This document shows, piece after piece, positions 1-9,690 of a stretch of 64,000 bases of DNA; within the stretch, counting starts at the first letter, position 1; each line of letters begins with the position of its first letter. Source of the DNA: Kurthia huakuii LAM0618 (GTDB lineage Bacteria > Bacillota > Bacilli > Bacillales_A > Planococcaceae). A program made the translations under genes and the position numbers. The stretch is taken from positions 372,001 to 436,000 of the forward strand of contig NZ_AYTB01000008.1 of NCBI RefSeq assembly GCF_000505545.1. Direction: 5' to 3'. The notes beneath the pieces were generated by a model. That model did no database searches, was not told where the DNA came from, and saw only the letters and a list, made by a program, of their open reading frames with translations.

Positions 1-907
1 CATAGCTTGGCAAATGACTAATCGCATCACTAAGCGGCATAAATGCTTCAATCAACGGTAGCGCAACGAGCACAAAGGCGGCAATCCACATTGGATGAAA
101 GACAGCTGTTTGTGCCATATCGCTCGCAAACGCCACGAGCATAATAACCGACGCAGCGGCGACGACTTGAAAAACAATCGAACGGCGGCGGCTTGCGGCA
201 TCAATTTTCGCTTCCAATGCGTCATAACGCGTGGCAATTTGTTGTTTTGCGGCAATCATGTCGTCAGCGCGACCACTTAATTTCCAATCCGTTGCCCCCA
301 TCACCGCATCCGTTAAGTCATTATAAAGTTCAGCACGCACCGTTTTCATATCGAGCATATGTTGTCGATTGCGTTTTAATGACACATACGGCAACACAAA
401 CACGAGTATGCCAAACAACAAGGCTAACACCAAGGCATACGGAATGCTAAAGACGCCAAGTGCGATAATCGCGATGCCATATAATAAGAGCGCAAACAAT
501 GCTGGGAAAATCGTTTTTAAATAAAAGTTTTGCAAATGCTCTAAATCATCGGCTAATAACCCTAATAAATCGCCGATTGCATAACGTTCTTTTAAGACGA
601 GCGCCTGCGTTTCCAAACGTTGAAATAACCGCACACGCATTTTTGATAACACTGCTAACACAAATGAATGACTAGCGAGCTGCTGTAAATAATTAAGCAC
701 TGGACGCGAAATCCCAAATGCACGTACTAAAACGATTGGTACATAGACGAGTAAAATATTTTCAGGTCGCAATGATGATTTTGAAATTAAGTAACCCGAT
801 GTAAACATGAGTGCACATGCGGCAATCAATGCACCCACACCGAAAAGAATCGTCAACGTAAGCAGACCTTTATGCGCTTTTACATAGGGCTTAATCCAAT
901 TGTTCAT
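1..907 (-). CDS. cydC: CydC, ABC exporter subunit (N-terminal part, cut by window edge)
   Basis: An open frame runs without a stop from an ATG at 905-907 to the left edge, giving the first 302 residues. GGAGG lies 7 nt before the ATG, inside the end of cydD. The translated part is a type-1 ABC transporter membrane domain with several hydrophobic helices (about residues 15-40, 135-185, 245-285); the ATPase half would lie outside the window. Known for the family: CydDC is a heterodimeric inner-membrane exporter of thiols or haem-related activity needed to assemble cytochrome bd. The start overlaps the cydD stop by 17 nt, so the two are probably translationally coupled. The identification rests on position after cydABD and on the fold; sure of CydC-like, less sure of the transported substrate. 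Confidence 0.88.
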   Translation of the reverse strand, partial: MNNWIKPYVKAHKGLLTLTILFGVGALIAACALMFTSGYLISKSSLRPENILLVYVPIVLVRAFGISRPVLNYLQQLASHSFVLAVLSKMRVRLFQRLETQALVLKERYAIGDLLGLLADDLEHLQNFYLKTIFPALFALLLYGIAIIALGVFSIPYALVLALLFGILVFVLPYVSLKRNRQHMLDMKTVRAELYNDLTDAVMGATDWKLSGRADDMIAAKQQIATRYDALEAKIDAASRRRSIVFQVVAAASVIMLVAFASDMAQTAVFHPMWIAAFVLVALPLIEAFMPLSDAISHLPSY

Positions 908-2603
908 GACGTTTTCCTCCTTGTGCGGCAATGAGTGCAGCATAATGCCCTTGTTGTTCCATCAGCTGTTCATGTGTACCAACTTCAACAATTTCGCCAT
1001 CATCAATGACGATAATACGATCCATATTGTGCATCCAATGCAAGCGATGCGTTGCGAAAAAGACAAGACGCTCGTCAAATAACGGCAACATGCGCTCCTT
1101 CAATTCCGCTTCGGTTTCGACATCTAAATGCGCGGTCGGTTCATCGAATAATAATACGCGGCGGTCATCTAAAAAAGCACGTGCTAGCGCAATTCGTTGC
1201 TCTTGACCACCACTTAACATCCGGCCCGATTCCCCGATCATTTCATCTAAACCTCGTGGTAATGTCGCAATGACTTCCCGCAAACCGGCACGGTCACAAG
1301 CTGCCATAATCGCCTCATCACTCGCATGCGGTGCATAAAAGGCAATATTGTTGCGCAATGTATCGTGAAAAATATACGGATGTTGCGGAATATAATATAG
1401 TTGGCGCTGCCAGTCTGCATTGTATAACGATGGTAGTACTTGGTCGTTAATAGTAATACGGCCACCTGTCGTGTTTAAAAAGCCTCCAAGTAACGACAAC
1501 AACGTCGATTTCCCGGCACCAGACGCACCGATAATACCAATTTTTTCATAGCCTTGCGCCGTTAAATGCCAGTCTTTTGCTGCATCGCGGTCTGCCACGC
1601 GGACACCATCAAGCGTTAATTGGCTCGCTTCATCCCACTGCGCTAGCGGTGTATAATCAAGCGCTTGTCCATGCTCATCTACTGCTTGTTGGATTGCTTT
1701 AAATGCATTTTTCCCGTCAAGCGTTGCATGATAGTCACTCCCAAATTCACGAATCGGCGCAAAATACTCCGGCGCTACAATTAGTACAGTTAATGCCGGT
1801 AGTAACACGATAGCGCCATTAATTAAACCAAGCCCTAAAAATAAGGCGACGATTGCGACCGATAAACTCGTGAAAAACTCAAGTGCAAATGTGGATAAAA
1901 AGGCTAAACGTAATGTGCTCACCGTTGCGCTGCGGTATTTTTCACTAACGAGTGCGATATTACGATCATAGCGTTTACTAAGTCCTAATACGCGCAGCGT
2001 CACAATGCCGCGCAATGAATCGACGAAGTGATTTGACAACTGTTCGTACGTTTCGTATTGGCGGTCGGCCTTTGCCTTTGCTGCAAGACCTACAAGCGCC
2101 AAGAAGAAAATGAGGATCGGTACGACGACAACCAATATAATCGCAGAGCGCACATTTTCTGTCCAAACGAACACGACAATCATGGTCGGGATTATCAGCA
2201 TATTCATCAGCTTCGGTAAAAAGAGCTTAATATACGTTTCAACATTGCGAATCCCTTCAACGGCTAATGTCACCGTTTGTCCGGTTGCAGTACGCTGCGA
2301 TCCTACATCAAAAATATGATGCAATAAATCGTCGCGTAAATGGTGACCGATTTTTTTCGCATAGGCCGTAATAAAGCGTTCACGTAAGGCAACAATGACT
2401 TGTTTGCCAATAAAACACGCCGCAAATAACAATAAAAGAAGCCACTGTTCAGACAGCGGCTCGTTGTGGAAAACATGCGTAATCGCTGTCGCTAAATAAA
2501 TGGCTTGTAGGATTGTCATCGTGCCCTGCAACAGGGCTAGTACCCCTAAGCATACAAATACCCCTTTAATGCGTGGTAATGTAAATAGCGCTCGATCGAT
2601 CAT
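891..2603 (-). CDS. cydD: CydD, ABC exporter subunit for cytochrome bd assembly
   Basis: A complete ABC half-transporter of 570 residues: six-helix membrane domain in the first 300 residues and an ATPase domain after it. Visible motifs are Walker A GASGAGKST, signature LSGGQEQR and Walker B VLLFDEPTAHLD, followed by the switch histidine region FFATHRLHW. With CydC it forms the exporter needed for maturation of the bd oxidase. The ATG at 2603 is chosen over the one at 2612 because AGGAG at 2613-2617 is 9 nt before it and abuts the upstream one. It starts 12 nt after the cydB stop, in one operon cydABDC; the order cydA-cydB then the two ABC genes is the usual Bacillales arrangement. Confidence 0.92.
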   Translation of the reverse strand: MIDRALFTLPRIKGVFVCLGVLALLQGTMTILQAIYLATAITHVFHNEPLSEQWLLLLLFAACFIGKQVIVALRERFITAYAKKIGHHLRDDLLHHIFDVGSQRTATGQTVTLAVEGIRNVETYIKLFLPKLMNMLIIPTMIVVFVWTENVRSAIILVVVVPILIFFLALVGLAAKAKADRQYETYEQLSNHFVDSLRGIVTLRVLGLSKRYDRNIALVSEKYRSATVSTLRLAFLSTFALEFFTSLSVAIVALFLGLGLINGAIVLLPALTVLIVAPEYFAPIREFGSDYHATLDGKNAFKAIQQAVDEHGQALDYTPLAQWDEASQLTLDGVRVADRDAAKDWHLTAQGYEKIGIIGASGAGKSTLLSLLGGFLNTTGGRITINDQVLPSLYNADWQRQLYYIPQHPYIFHDTLRNNIAFYAPHASDEAIMAACDRAGLREVIATLPRGLDEMIGESGRMLSGGQEQRIALARAFLDDRRVLLFDEPTAHLDVETEAELKERMLPLFDERLVFFATHRLHWMHNMDRIIVIDDGEIVEVGTHEQLMEQQGHYAALIAAQGGKRHEQLD

Positions 2604-2615
2604 GTTCTCCATCTC

Positions 2616-3620
2616 CTATTTCTTTGTTGGGTGAATCCGTTTACGGAAAATATAGTAACTCCAAATTTGATACCCTAAAACGAATGGTAATAAGACGACT
2701 GAAATTTTTGTCATAACAGATAAGGTGTAATCGCCTGATGACGCATTATCAATCGTTAAATTAAATGCGGGGTCAATCGAGCTAATCATGACGCGTGGGA
2801 ACAACCCAACGAATAACATGATGACAACCGAGGCAAAAGCAAGACCCGTCATCGTAAAAGCAATGCTTTCCTTTTTCTTTGTCGCAAATGCCCAGGCAAG
2901 TAATGTACATGCTACTGTAATCGCTAAAAATACTGGTGTAGCAACCGGTCGTACTGTAAAGAAGTCCGTGCTCGTGTACGTTAAGACAGCGAAGACAACC
3001 TCGCCTGCTAATAACACGATAAAGAGCTTGCTTAACATTTGGCGTGCGCGCTCACGTACAACGCCTTCTGTACGAATCCCGATAAACGTTAATCCGTGAA
3101 CGAGCGATAAGAGCATAACCGCTACACCACCAACGACAGAATAAACGTTCACGTAATCTGTAAATGTGCCGAATAAATGCATATCTTTATCGATTGGCAT
3201 TCCTTGCACAAGACTCGTAAATAACATCCCTAGTAAAAACGGTGCGAGTGCACTACTACCAAAAATAAGCCAGTGCCAATAGTTAATATATTTATCGGTA
3301 TGTGTGTGGTGACTATATTCAATCGCCACACCACGTGCGATTAAGACAAGTAAGAAAATAACGAACAATGTGTAGTAACCTGAAAACATCGTTGCATACC
3401 AGCTAGGGAACGCCGCAAATAACGCCCCACCTGCTGTAATTAGCCAAACTTCATTGGCATCCCAGAACGGTCCAATTGTTGACATTAATTGATTGCGTTC
3501 ATTTTTATTTTTGGCAATTAGGCGCGTTGACATGCCGACGCCAAAGTCAAAACCTTCTAAGAAGAAAAATCCAGTAAATAATACGGCGATTAAGATAAAC
3601 CAAAATACAGTTAAATCCAT
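2616..3620 (-). CDS. cydB: Cytochrome bd ubiquinol/menaquinol oxidase subunit II
   Basis: A 334-residue polytopic protein with about eight to nine hydrophobic helices, matching CydB in length and in the N-terminal pattern FFLEGFDFGVGM and the segment GPFWDANEVWLITAGGALFAAFP typical of the family. CydB partners CydA in the membrane; the quinol oxidase reduces oxygen to water at low oxygen tension. The ATG overlaps the cydA stop by one base (TAATG), and an AAGGAGG lies 12 nt upstream inside cydA, so coupled translation is likely. Confidence 0.95.
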   Translation of the reverse strand: MDLTVFWFILIAVLFTGFFFLEGFDFGVGMSTRLIAKNKNERNQLMSTIGPFWDANEVWLITAGGALFAAFPSWYATMFSGYYTLFVIFLLVLIARGVAIEYSHHTHTDKYINYWHWLIFGSSALAPFLLGMLFTSLVQGMPIDKDMHLFGTFTDYVNVYSVVGGVAVMLLSLVHGLTFIGIRTEGVVRERARQMLSKLFIVLLAGEVVFAVLTYTSTDFFTVRPVATPVFLAITVACTLLAWAFATKKKESIAFTMTGLAFASVVIMLFVGLFPRVMISSIDPAFNLTIDNASSGDYTLSVMTKISVVLLPFVLGYQIWSYYIFRKRIHPTKK

Positions 3621-5023
3621 TATTTAAACGCCTCCTTATCCATTAAATCAACATTTTCTTGCTTTGGTGCTGTATCGATAATTGACGGTCCTTGTTTTGC
3701 GACGCGTGCAACCATGTAAATCATAATAATCGCTAAAATAACATAGGCGGTACTAAATGAAATCGTTGAGAATAATAATTGTCCCATTGAAACGTTTGGT
3801 GACACCGATTGCGCCGTTGTATAGTAGCCAAACACCGTCCAAGGTTGGCGACCAATTTCCGTCATAATCCAACCTGCTGTATTCGCAATAAATGGTGCTG
3901 CCATCGCAAACATCATTGTTCGCAGGAACCATGTTGGTGTTGCCAAAATACCTTTTCGACGATTACCGAACCATAAACCAAGTATTGATAATACGAGCAT
4001 GACACCACCGAAGCCTGCCATAATACGGAAACTCCAAAATACAGGCCATACAGGTGGAATGTAGTCTACACCTTCACCATATTTTTCTTCGTATTTCGCT
4101 TGCAGTGTTTTCATCCCTTCAACAGAGCCACTGAATTCACCATATGCTAAATAACTTAATGCGAATGGTAAGTCGATATTCCACGTATTTTTTTCCTCTT
4201 GTTGGTCACCGATGGCTAAAATTGTCCATGCTGCCGGGTCCTCTGAGTCATCCCAAAGCGCTTCAGAAGCGGCCATTTTCATTGGTTGTGAGTCCATTAA
4301 ATGTTTTGCTTGTGCGTGTCCAGAAAATGCAATCGCAAGTGACGCGATCGCCGCAACAATCATTGAGATGTTAAATGATGTTTTGAAAAACTCGACGTCT
4401 TTTTTCTTTAACAAGTTATAGGCACTAATCCCACCGATAACGAATGCGCCAGTTGCTAATGCGCCAAATACAGTATGCGGGAATTCCACTTGAAGCTGTG
4501 GATTTGTTAACAGCGCCATAAAGTCTGTTAATACCGCTTTGCCATCTTGAATTTCAAAGCCTACAGGTTCTTGCATAAATGAATTGGCTGCTAAAATCCA
4601 TAGCGCCGATAGTAATGTCCCAATACTAACGAGCCATGCAGAAACGGTAATGACCCAATCAGGTAATTTGCCGCGTCCAAACATCCAAACACCGATAAAT
4701 GTAGATTCCATAAAGAATGCTAAAAGTGCTTCTACTGCTAGTGGTGCGCCAAATACATCGCCCATAAAGCGAGAATATTCAGACCAGTTCATGCCGAATT
4801 GGAATTCTTGTAAAATCCCTGTTACGACGCCTATCGCAAATGATAGTAAGAAGATCTTACCCCAGAATTTTGCCATGCGTAAGTATTCTTCTTTTTTCTT
4901 AAATAAATACATCGTTTCGAAGATTGCGACGATAAAAATAGTCCCAATCGAAAGCGGAACGAAGAAGAAGTGGAAAATCGTTGTCAGTGCATATTGCACA
5001 CGAGCCAACTCTAAAACATCCAT
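3620..5023 (-). CDS. cydA: Cytochrome bd oxidase subunit I, short Q-loop type
   Basis: 467 residues. His18 and His183 sit where haem ligands are expected, and Glu98 and Glu106 match the conserved acidic pair of the proton path (GAPLAVEALLAFFMEST). The quinol-binding Q-loop region is present (QPMKMAASEALW near 240) and the GRQPW motif follows. The total length is shorter than the about 520 residues of the E. coli protein, as expected for the short-Q-loop Firmicute/Actinobacterial class. It catalyses quinol oxidation and oxygen reduction in the cytoplasmic membrane. AAAGGAGG precedes the ATG. It heads the operon cydABDC; the upstream region has an imperfect palindrome that could bind a redox repressor (separate entry). 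Confidence 0.96.
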   Translation of the reverse strand: MDVLELARVQYALTTIFHFFFVPLSIGTIFIVAIFETMYLFKKKEEYLRMAKFWGKIFLLSFAIGVVTGILQEFQFGMNWSEYSRFMGDVFGAPLAVEALLAFFMESTFIGVWMFGRGKLPDWVITVSAWLVSIGTLLSALWILAANSFMQEPVGFEIQDGKAVLTDFMALLTNPQLQVEFPHTVFGALATGAFVIGGISAYNLLKKKDVEFFKTSFNISMIVAAIASLAIAFSGHAQAKHLMDSQPMKMAASEALWDDSEDPAAWTILAIGDQQEEKNTWNIDLPFALSYLAYGEFSGSVEGMKTLQAKYEEKYGEGVDYIPPVWPVFWSFRIMAGFGGVMLVLSILGLWFGNRRKGILATPTWFLRTMMFAMAAPFIANTAGWIMTEIGRQPWTVFGYYTTAQSVSPNVSMGQLLFSTISFSTAYVILAIIMIYMVARVAKQGPSIIDTAPKQENVDLMDKEAFK

Positions 5024-5295
5024 TGTGCATCCTCCTTTTTGAAGCTTGCCATTTATTTTTTACAGTTACAGTATACTGCGCACGCTTAAGAAAAATAGCC
5101 TATAATCAAAAGAAAATTCTACAATTCTGTGTTCAAATTGTGAAACTTTTTAAAGGTTTTACATTTCTTTTCTTACCTTTTTCATAGGTATTTATTATTA
5201 AAAAATTAGTTATCACTGGTTTTATTAACTTTAAAGGTAAAAAATAATGCCTGACATCAAAAGTTTGTCACACTGCTGTTTCAACTTAGACAAAT
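5024..5295 (-). promoter_or_regulatory. Upstream region of cydA with an imperfect palindrome (Rex-like candidate)
   Basis: This 272-bp gap between divergently oriented transcription units on the same strand holds the cydA promoter region. I see TGTGAAAC at 5139-5146 and GTTTTACA at 5156-5163, which form an inverted repeat with one mismatch around an A+T-rich centre. Rex sites in Firmicutes have TGTGA..TCACA arms and control cyd operons, but the spacing here is longer than usual, so the assignment is weak. A GTATACT on the cydA strand near 5080-5086 could be a -10 element, without a clear -35. Confidence 0.3.
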
Positions 5296-6831
5296 TCACT
5301 TCACAAAACACGCAATTAGCTGTCCTAAATGTGTCACAACCATCTCAGGTGTTACGCTGTAATGACTATGCTGTGCGGCAAGTTTTTCCGCGGTCTCTGC
5401 CTGTAAATATGCCGCGGTATACAACGCTTGCTCCGCTGGCACGCGCTGTGTCACAAATGATAAAATCAAGCCGGTTAAAACGTCGCCACTCCCTCCTTTT
5501 CCAAGAGCACTGCTGCCAATTGGAATGAGCCACTGTACTCCGTCTGGCGTCGCTACAATCGAACGATGCCCCTTTAATAACACATATACCCCGAATTTCT
5601 GTGCTAAATCGCGCGCATATGAAAATCGATGTTGTTCAATCTCTGCAATGGTCGTATCGCATAACATAGCCATTTCTCCTGGGTGCGGCGTCAAAATGAC
5701 ACATTTGCCTGTCGCACGAACATGTTGTAACAACGGTTTCATCATATAGAGACCGTCTGCATCAACGATAATCGTCTCCGGTCCTTCAAGCGCCAACAGC
5801 CATGCTGCAACTTCTTGAAGCTGCGCTGCACGCCCTAACCCTGGTCCAAACGCTACCGCGCGTATTTTTGTAAAATCATGTAGCGCAACGCCTTCTTTTG
5901 TCATATACCCGCCTTCTGACGCCGCGCTCTTTAATAATACTTCCGGCGCTTGTAACATCATGCTTGGCATTAATTCTTCCGGTACAATAAGCGAAATAAG
6001 CCCAATGCCACTATGAAACGCCGCCTTGGCACTATAGAGCGGTGCGCCGACATAATGCTGCGAGCCACCAATGACTGCACCATGACCAAATGTCCCCTTA
6101 TGACCATCTAACGGGCGTGCCGGTAACGCCGCTTTGACGAGCGCTGGTGTAACAATTGTTGGTGCCGCCATCTGAAGTGTGTCCACAAGCGTTTCGGGCA
6201 CTGAAATATCGACGATAACAAGCTCGCCTATATAATGCGAAGCTTGTTGTAAATAGCAACCAATTTTCGGTTGTGCTAGCGTCAGCGTATAATCCGCTTC
6301 AATCGCCGCCTCGACAACTTCCCCACTATTGGCATGTAAACCTGACGGCAAATCAATCGCCACAACCATTTTTTCGAGCGCATTTATTAGTGGAATTAAC
6401 CACGTCATATGACCACGCAATGCCCCACTCGCACCCGTACCTAGCAAACAATCGATTAGCACGGCACATGAGGCCAACCAAGCTGTTGTTTGCACTTCTT
6501 CTATTAGTAATGTCACCGGAATACCGCGGCGCTTTAAAATATGATACTGTGTTTTGGCATCGCCACGTAATTGCTGTTCCTCGACAGCTAGTCCAACCCG
6601 GACATCATAGCCTAAATCAGTGAGGCGCCTAGCGATGACAAAACCGTCACCTCCGTTATTACCGGTACCGCACACGATCGCAATGCGCTCATGCGTAAGT
6701 AGCTCATGCTCGCGCAAGGCCATGACGACGGCATTTCCGGCAATTTCCATTAATGTGAAGCCATCGATGCCAATCGTCTCAATCGTATAGCGCTCAAGCG
6801 CCTGCATTTGTGCTGTTGTTAATGCATACAT
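5296..6831 (-). CDS. nnr: Bifunctional NAD(P)HX epimerase / ADP-dependent NAD(P)HX dehydratase
   Basis: A 511-residue fusion of a YjeF N-terminal epimerase domain (about residues 1-210, with GTGNNGGDGFVIARRL) and a ribokinase-like dehydratase domain (about 225-505, with VAFGPGLG, TPHPGEM and GKGGSGDVLTGLI). Known role: repair of hydrated NADH and NADPH, the epimerase interconverting R and S forms and the dehydratase restoring NAD(P)H with ADP. The frame is open up to 6972, but the ATG at 6831 is preceded by AAAGGAGG at 8 nt, and the extra residues upstream do not resemble the family. Single gene; a separate small gene diverges from its promoter side. Confidence 0.95.
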   Translation of the reverse strand: MYALTTAQMQALERYTIETIGIDGFTLMEIAGNAVVMALREHELLTHERIAIVCGTGNNGGDGFVIARRLTDLGYDVRVGLAVEEQQLRGDAKTQYHILKRRGIPVTLLIEEVQTTAWLASCAVLIDCLLGTGASGALRGHMTWLIPLINALEKMVVAIDLPSGLHANSGEVVEAAIEADYTLTLAQPKIGCYLQQASHYIGELVIVDISVPETLVDTLQMAAPTIVTPALVKAALPARPLDGHKGTFGHGAVIGGSQHYVGAPLYSAKAAFHSGIGLISLIVPEELMPSMMLQAPEVLLKSAASEGGYMTKEGVALHDFTKIRAVAFGPGLGRAAQLQEVAAWLLALEGPETIIVDADGLYMMKPLLQHVRATGKCVILTPHPGEMAMLCDTTIAEIEQHRFSYARDLAQKFGVYVLLKGHRSIVATPDGVQWLIPIGSSALGKGGSGDVLTGLILSFVTQRVPAEQALYTAAYLQAETAEKLAAQHSHYSVTPEMVVTHLGQLIACFVK

Positions 6832-6916
6832 GAAAAATCCTCCTTTAAAATTGACAATCATCTTCGTTCTAGTATATAACAAGTACCAATAGCTATAACA
6901 AAAGGAGGGAAATTCA

Positions 6917-7153
6917 GTGAAAAATAGTATGAAAGACTTTGCGCCAGCCCATACAAAAAAATCAGTGGCCAATGAACTAATAAAAGTACAACAACAATTG
7001 CATGAGCAAAAAAAGGCGACGGCGGCGAGTTATACGGCTGCGCTACAACATGACCCTGAATTATTACGAGAGCTTGAACAACAGCGCGCAATGGGCTTAC
7101 AAGCAACGGATACAACCGCTGTTACACAAGCATTACAGCACTTAAAAAAATAA
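6917..7153 (+). CDS. Small hypothetical protein, charged and helical
   Basis: A 78-residue ORF starting at GTG 6917, with AAAGGAGGGA 6 nt upstream, which is a strong argument that it is translated. The product is hydrophilic, rich in Lys, Gln, Glu and Ala, with a predicted coiled-coil-like middle (ELIKVQQQLHEQKKA) and no signal peptide or membrane segment. It lies divergently from nnr and 112 bp before alsT. I do not recognise a family and propose no function. Confidence 0.65.
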   Translation: MKNSMKDFAPAHTKKSVANELIKVQQQLHEQKKATAASYTAALQHDPELLRELEQQRAMGLQATDTTAVTQALQHLKK

Positions 7154-7265
7154 TGATACGCGCGGCATAGTTTATATTGGAAAATTATTGCACTATTATA
7201 AATAAACAATCAACGTTTGTTTATAACGATTAGGGGTATACTGTCCTATTGAAAGGACTGATTAC

Positions 7266-8696
7266 ATGGATATGTTAGACAAGTTTATTCTCACGCTGAA
7301 CGACTATCTTTATTCCTATGTCATTATCGCTATCATTTTAGTCGTCGGCATTTTCTTCACCATTCGTGGACGTGGTATGCAGTTTACGTTATTCCCAGAA
7401 ATGTTCCGCGTCTTAACCGACAAAGCGACGATTGAGGGCAAAGGAAAAAAAGGGGTATCATCATTCCAAGCTTTCACGATTTCTGCTGCATCACGTATCG
7501 GTACCGGTAATATCGTCGGTGTTGCGACAGCTATTGCACTAGGTGGTCCTGGTGCCGTTTTTTGGATGTGGGTCATGGCGTTAATTGCCGCTGCCTCATC
7601 TTTTGTCGAAAGTACGCTTGCACAGCTGTATAAAGTACGTGATGGCAACGACTTCCGCGGAGGTCCTGCTTATTATATGGAGCGTGGCCTCAATAAGCGT
7701 TGGATGGGGATTGCCTTTGCAATTGCGATTACGCTTTGTTATGGTTTCGTCTTTAATGCTGTACAAACAAATACGATTGCGGATTCAATGGGCAATAGCT
7801 TTGGCTTTGACGAAGTATGGATTGGCATTATCATCGTCCTGTTAACAGCCATGGTTATTTTCGGTGGTGTACAACGCATTGTTAAAGTAACACAATGGCT
7901 TGTACCTGTTATGGCGATTGCGTATATTCTGATTGCCTTCGTCATTATCGTGTTAAATTTCACTGAATTACCTAGCGTGTTTGCCCTTATTTTTAAGGAA
8001 GCTTTCACATTTGAAGCTGGTACTGGTGGTGTTGTCGGTGCTGCTATTATGCAAGGTTTTAAACGCGGTTTATTCTCAAATGAAGCCGGTCTTGGTTCTG
8101 CGCCAAACGCTGCCGCTACAGCCAACGTGTCACACCCTGTAAAACAAGGTCTGATTCAAACATTAGGCGTTTTTGTTGATACGATGGTTGTGTGTACGGC
8201 AACAGCTGCTATCGTGTTATTAAGTGGTGTTTACGGTACGGTTGATGCACAAAATGAGCGCGTTGATATTACGCAACAATCATTAGTCGTTCAATTAGGC
8301 GACTGGGCTGGTATTTTCTTAACGGTCGCGCTCTTTATGTTCGCGTTTAGCTCGGTTATCGGCAACTACTATTACGGCGAAACAAACTTAGAATTCATTA
8401 AAAAATCGAAAACGATGATGTTATGCTATCGCCTGCTCGTACTTGCATTCGTCATGTTCGGTGCGCTGGCGAAAGTATCGCTTGTATGGAATTTAGCCGA
8501 TTTATTTATGGCATTTATGGCGCTTATTAACTTAGTCGCTATTTTCATGCTCAACAAAACGGCATTCCGTTTATTAAAGGATTATCGTGCACAGCGCAAA
8601 CAAGGAAAAGATCCTGTGTTTTATGCGGATACGATGCCCGACCTTAAAAATGTCGAGTGTTGGGATCGCGAAGATCATCCAGAAAAAGCACGTTAA
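7266..8696 (+). CDS. alsT: Alanine/glycine:sodium (cation) symporter, AGCS family
   Basis: A 476-residue polytopic membrane protein with about eleven hydrophobic helices. The N-terminal GRGMQFTLFPEMFRVL, the AASRIGTGNIVGVATAIALGGPGAVFWMW segment and GFKRGLFSNEAGLGSAPNAAA are characteristic of the AGCS (AlsT/YrbD/DagA) family, which imports alanine, glycine or glutamine with sodium or protons. AAAGGA precedes the ATG; a second in-frame ATG lies two codons later. A bidirectional terminator follows. Exact amino acid specificity cannot be read from sequence. Confidence 0.93.
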   Translation: MDMLDKFILTLNDYLYSYVIIAIILVVGIFFTIRGRGMQFTLFPEMFRVLTDKATIEGKGKKGVSSFQAFTISAASRIGTGNIVGVATAIALGGPGAVFWMWVMALIAAASSFVESTLAQLYKVRDGNDFRGGPAYYMERGLNKRWMGIAFAIAITLCYGFVFNAVQTNTIADSMGNSFGFDEVWIGIIIVLLTAMVIFGGVQRIVKVTQWLVPVMAIAYILIAFVIIVLNFTELPSVFALIFKEAFTFEAGTGGVVGAAIMQGFKRGLFSNEAGLGSAPNAAATANVSHPVKQGLIQTLGVFVDTMVVCTATAAIVLLSGVYGTVDAQNERVDITQQSLVVQLGDWAGIFLTVALFMFAFSSVIGNYYYGETNLEFIKKSKTMMLCYRLLVLAFVMFGALAKVSLVWNLADLFMAFMALINLVAIFMLNKTAFRLLKDYRAQRKQGKDPVFYADTMPDLKNVECWDREDHPEKAR

Positions 8697-8698
8697 TC

Positions 8699-8736
8699 AA
8701 AAAAGCGAATTTCTCATGTGAGAAATTCGCTTTTTT
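8699..8736. terminator. Bidirectional intrinsic terminator
   Basis: A perfect 16-bp stem AAAAGCGAATTTCTCA/TGAGAAATTCGCTTTT with a two-base loop, flanked by A and T runs, between the convergent alsT and C39-peptidase genes. Confidence 0.92.
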
Positions 8737-8741
8737 GATTG

Positions 8742-9617
8742 TTATCTTACAACAACGGCATGTTGCTGTGCATTGTATGCTTTTTCAAGTGCATAGCCAT
8801 TAATCCAGTACGCGCCCTCATCTGCTGATGGGTCCGCTACTTTGTATTCACCAATTGTTGAATCATAGCCTGTCACTAATACGATGTGTAAGTTATCAAC
8901 GGCTTGTTCTGTACCTGCTGTACCAAAGTCCCAATCGCCGATAATTGGTGCTGCAAACGCTTCGGTCACATAAAGAACAACCGGATTACCAAGATTTAAC
9001 TCATGACGAATCGCTTGAATGTCGCTACCCGAAATATCTTCTACCGTTTGAGCATAGCGCTCTTTTGCGTACGCTGCTAATGGTGCTGGATAAATCGTTT
9101 GATAATAGCCCGCCGGTGCCTCTTCATACGGTGAACCAACAAAACCTTCATGCGGATTGCGCTCTGCTGTTGGCATATTGTTTAACAGCTCTTCTAAGCT
9201 ATCTTCTGTGTATTTTTTATAGTGTAACGCCATTAATAATGCTGCACCTTCACAACCGAACGGTGCATCGACTGGCGCATATTGATTAATAATTGGTACG
9301 TCTAATTCGATATGTTGCGCACCCGCTACTTGTGGTAATACCGTTTCATCTAAAATAAAGCCATGTCCAAATGGTGTTTCAACTTCAAACCATAAGTTTT
9401 TATCAACATGTTTTTTCGCAACAACGGTTACGACAGTTGAGATTGGCAAAACGTGTGTTACCGATGAATTCGTATCCATCAACGCATATAATTTCGTGTC
9501 ATCTGTAAACGTCACAAATGGCTCTGGTGAAGCATTTTTCTTTGATTGATTAACCGCAAGTGCTGTTGCCCCTGCCGCAATTCCTAATACTAATCCTACT
9601 TTGACTGATTTTTTCAT
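8742..9617 (-). CDS. Secreted or membrane-anchored C39-like peptidase with SH3-like domain
   Basis: 291 residues. Residues 1-22 form a basic then hydrophobic segment (signal peptide or anchor). Residues about 33-95 resemble a bacterial SH3 domain. From about 105 there is a Peptidase_C39-like papain fold: Cys122 in APFGCEGAALLMAL, His244 in LHIVLVTGYD and Asp262 in KVADPS would be the catalytic triad. Known members cleave peptides outside the cytoplasm, some modifying cell wall or exported peptides, but no substrate is implied here. GAAAGGAAG precedes the ATG. Monocistronic between terminators on both sides. Confidence 0.8.
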   Translation of the reverse strand: MKKSVKVGLVLGIAAGATALAVNQSKKNASPEPFVTFTDDTKLYALMDTNSSVTHVLPISTVVTVVAKKHVDKNLWFEVETPFGHGFILDETVLPQVAGAQHIELDVPIINQYAPVDAPFGCEGAALLMALHYKKYTEDSLEELLNNMPTAERNPHEGFVGSPYEEAPAGYYQTIYPAPLAAYAKERYAQTVEDISGSDIQAIRHELNLGNPVVLYVTEAFAAPIIGDWDFGTAGTEQAVDNLHIVLVTGYDSTIGEYKVADPSADEGAYWINGYALEKAYNAQQHAVVVR

Positions 9618-9690
9618 TATTTTCTTCCTTTCGCAATTCAGACGTTACTTTATTATACAAATAGCCTGATTCAATTGTCACGCGCAAGCC

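Noticed and set aside
4584-5042. 152-aa plus-strand ORF opposite cydA
   Set aside because: Antisense shadow of a conserved gene, without a ribosome-binding site.
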